Assembly: GCA_964629765.1 (NCBI GenBank)
Contig: CAZVTK010000239.1
Location: forward strand, 1-5,162
DNA length: 5,162 nt
Origin: RCIO01 sp964629765
GTDB taxonomy: Bacteria > Pseudomonadota > Alphaproteobacteria > Rhizobiales > Rhizobiaceae
Reading direction: 5' to 3'
Below, one piece after another: positions 4,747-5,162 of the stretch. Each line of letters starts with the position of its first letter. The stretch's first letter is position 1. A program made the translations under genes and the position numbers. The notes beneath the pieces were generated by a model. It saw only the letters and a program-made list of their open reading frames with translations. It was not told the DNA's origin and did not search any database.

Positions 4747-5162
4747 ATGAGCGACCTGACGAAGTTCACGATCGCGCAGGCGCGCGAAAAGCTGGCGGCG
4801 AAGGCATTCACCGCGAGCGAGCTGACCGAAGCCTATCTTTCGGCCATCGACGCGGCGAACCCCACCTTCAACGCCTATGTCGCGGTCACGCACGACAAGG
4901 CCCGGGCGATGGCGAAGGCGTCCGACGCGAGGCTGGCGAAAGGCGAGGCCAGTGGGGAGATACGGGCGCTCGAAGGCATTCCGCTCGGCATCAAGGATCT
5001 GTTCGCCACGGAAGGCGTGCACACGCAGGCCGCCAGCCATGTGCTGGATGCCTTCAAGCCGCGTTACGAATCGACCGTCACGTCGAACCTTTGGGCCGAC
5101 GGCGCGGTGATGCTCGGCAAGCTCAACATGGACGAGTTCGCCATGGGCTCGTCCAACGAGAC
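4747..5162 (+). CDS. gatA: Aspartyl/glutamyl-tRNA amidotransferase subunit A, N-terminal part (3' end outside window)
   Basis: The first 138 codons are present, from MSDLTKFTIAQAREKLAAK. The amidase-signature region begins with ALEGIPLGIKDLFATEGVHTQAAS (about 74-97). K83 in GIKD is the catalytic lysine of the Ser-cisSer-Lys triad, and LGKLNMDEFAMGSSNE (123-138) leads into the glycine/serine-rich signature. The two catalytic serines lie beyond the window end. GatA releases ammonia from glutamine for the GatB-bound aminoacyl-tRNA. The start is 5 bp after the gatC stop; only a weak ribosome site (GGCGG) is visible, so translation may depend on gatC. No frameshift is seen in the part present. Confidence 0.97.
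   Translation, partial: MSDLTKFTIAQAREKLAAKAFTASELTEAYLSAIDAANPTFNAYVAVTHDKARAMAKASDARLAKGEASGEIRALEGIPLGIKDLFATEGVHTQAASHVLDAFKPRYESTVTSNLWADGAVMLGKLNMDEFAMGSSNE

Overview
The window is high-GC DNA with alphaproteobacterial codon use and most likely comes from a Hyphomicrobiales (rhizobial) chromosome, probably of Phyllobacteriaceae/Mesorhizobium type. The reasons are the gene set (a ruvX / UPF0173 hydrolase / gatC-gatA neighbourhood and a DUF6105-like membrane protein) and two intergenic palindromic elements rich in CTCCCC/GGGGAG of the kind scattered through rhizobial genomes. The taxonomic call is inference from memory, not a search.

Layout. Bases 1-381 (+) are the 3' end of an AidB-like acyl-CoA dehydrogenase. 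It converges on, and overlaps by 19 bp, an AEC-family membrane transporter (363-1301, -). A divergent intergenic region follows. It holds a promoter for the transporter and a six-copy 16-bp tandem repeat (1435-1530) that runs up to the start of a two-gene (+) pair of small membrane proteins: an unrecognised 181-aa four-helix protein (1534-2079) and a DUF6105-like protein (2079-2435). The second of these overlaps ruvX/yqgF (2386-2853, -) tail to tail by 50 bp. Upstream of ruvX lies a 152-bp palindrome (2886-3037) with perfect 49-bp arms. Then comes a (+) operon of a UPF0173-type metallo-hydrolase (3136-3843) and a small secreted four-cysteine protein (3840-4253). A second palindromic element (4260-4371) separates it from gatC (4454-4741) and the 5' part of gatA (4747 to the window end), which sit behind a possible promoter and a perfect 14-bp palindrome.

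How it fits together. Most genes are housekeeping: GatCAB makes Gln-tRNA(Gln)/Asn-tRNA(Asn) by amidation, and YqgF/RuvX acts in 16S rRNA 5' maturation and/or Holliday junction processing. The hydrolase and secreted protein are translationally coupled, as are the two small membrane proteins. I see no defence system, CRISPR array, transposase, RNA gene or clearly new system. The points most worth a second look are the 16-bp tandem array at the start of the 181-aa gene, which could switch a longer reading frame, and the uncharacterised proteins in the two coupled pairs.
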